Assembly (NCBI GenBank): GCA_028711925.1
Contig: JAQTRH010000013.1
Location: 1 to 14,740 of the forward strand
Direction: 5' to 3'
DNA length: 14,740 bases
Source of the DNA: Candidatus Nanoarchaeia archaeon
Lineage (GTDB): Archaea; Nanobdellota; Nanobdellia; Woesearchaeales; CG1-02-33-12
Shown here: positions 14,217 to 14,740 of the stretch, piece by piece
How the letters are laid out: each line of letters opens with the position of its first letter
Numbering within the stretch: the stretch's first letter is position 1
Notes under the pieces: model-generated
Told to the model about the DNA's origin: nothing
What the model saw: the letters and a program-made list of their open reading frames with translations, nothing else
The model's database searches: none
Position numbers and translations under genes: made by a program

Positions 14217-14740
14217 ATGGACTATTTAGATGAACTTGAAAGCAAGAGCATATACATAATAAGGGAAGCGTACAAGCAGTTTCATAATATTGCAATGCTT
14301 TGGTCGATAGGGAAGGACTCTTCAACATTGCTTTGGCTATGCAGGAAGGCTTTCTTTGGAAAAATTCCATTCCCTGTTGTGCATATTGACACCGGATATA
14401 AATTCAAGGAAATGATACAGTGGAGAGACGATTATGCAAAAAAATGGGGGCTTAACCTCATTGTTGGAATGAATGAAGAAGCAATAAAAAATGGAATGGG
14501 ACCAAAAAGCAAGCTTGCATGCTGCACTGCATTAAAAACTGAAGCATTAAAACAGACAATCAACAAACATAAATTCAAGGCCCTTTTATTAGGAATAAGA
14601 AGGGATGAACATGGAATAAGGGCAAAGGAGAGGGTTTTTTCTCCTAGAAACCAGGAATTTAAGTGGAACTACAAAGACCAGCCTCCAGAGCTTTGGGACC
14701 AGTTTAAATCAAAGCAGTCAGATGAAGAACACATAAGAGT
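14217..14740 (+). CDS. cysD: CysD-like PP-loop ATPase (C-terminus beyond window)
   Basis: The 174 residues present resemble the small subunit of ATP sulfurylase (CysD), which with CysN activates sulfate to adenylyl sulfate. Features are LESKSIYIIREAYKQF at the start, the PP-loop SIGKDSS (30-36), HIDTGYKF (56-63), LKTEALKQ (106-113) and GIRRDEHGIRAKERVFS (126-142). A departure from typical CysD is a Cys pair just before LKT (C102-C103), a feature reminiscent of PAPS-reductase-like relatives, so it may be a separate archaeal subfamily; related functions such as sulfur transfer are possible. The frame is open at the right edge. It follows the RHH gene by 1 nt with a GGGG site (14203-14206) 10 nt upstream, so the two form an operon. 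Whether cysN or cysC follows cannot be seen. Confidence 0.82.
   Translation, partial: MDYLDELESKSIYIIREAYKQFHNIAMLWSIGKDSSTLLWLCRKAFFGKIPFPVVHIDTGYKFKEMIQWRDDYAKKWGLNLIVGMNEEAIKNGMGPKSKLACCTALKTEALKQTINKHKFKALLLGIRRDEHGIRAKERVFSPRNQEFKWNYKDQPPELWDQFKSKQSDEEHIR

Overview
The window looks like a piece of an AT-rich archaeal genome, most likely from an uncultivated small-genome (DPANN-like) lineage. This rests on several signs: TATA boxes 25-26 nt upstream of start codons that have no ribosome binding site (leaderless genes), an STT3/AglB oligosaccharyltransferase, a geranylgeranyl-reductase-type flavoprotein of archaeal lipid synthesis, heavy AGA/AGG and ATA codon use, and very tight gene packing. 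The lineage is inferred, because no rRNA or marker gene is present.

Positions 1-2798 (minus strand) hold three predicted exported proteins. A 210-aa and a 358-aa protein, each with a basic N-region and one hydrophobic export/anchor segment, are followed by a Cys-rich protein that runs off the left edge. The last has 70-aa repeats combining a thrombospondin-like WGSWSSC with a MopE-type CDGKDNDCDG motif. Positions 2915-4000 (plus) encode the geranylgeranyl-reductase-family flavoprotein.

Positions 4063-8171 (plus) form the N-glycosylation core: AglB/STT3, an overlapping GT2 glycosyltransferase of the dolichyl-phosphate-sugar synthase type, and a small DUF2304-like membrane protein. A GT-C-like membrane protein (10030-8168, minus) converges on it, and the two stop codons overlap.

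Positions 10082-13847 (plus) are a four-gene operon: a second GT2 enzyme with two C-terminal membrane helices, a SAM methyltransferase, a polysaccharide pyruvyltransferase-family protein and an LPG-synthase/flippase-like membrane protein. The GT2 gene is interrupted at codon 99 by an in-frame TAG, with an otherwise intact reading frame on both sides. From 13889 a two-domain ribbon-helix-helix regulator with its own promoter and a palindromic candidate operator precedes a CysD-like PP-loop ATPase that runs off the right edge.

Together the genes suggest a cell-envelope locus: sugars are charged onto a lipid carrier, modified (methyl, pyruvyl, possibly sulfate), transferred by AglB to exported proteins, and some substrates may be encoded next door. 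The observations most worth following are the in-frame TAG, the mosaic repeat protein, the operator at the RHH promoter, the repeated motif in the cytosolic tail of AglB, and the CC-containing CysD variant. No RNA gene, CRISPR array, transposon or intergenic stretch over 300 bases was found.
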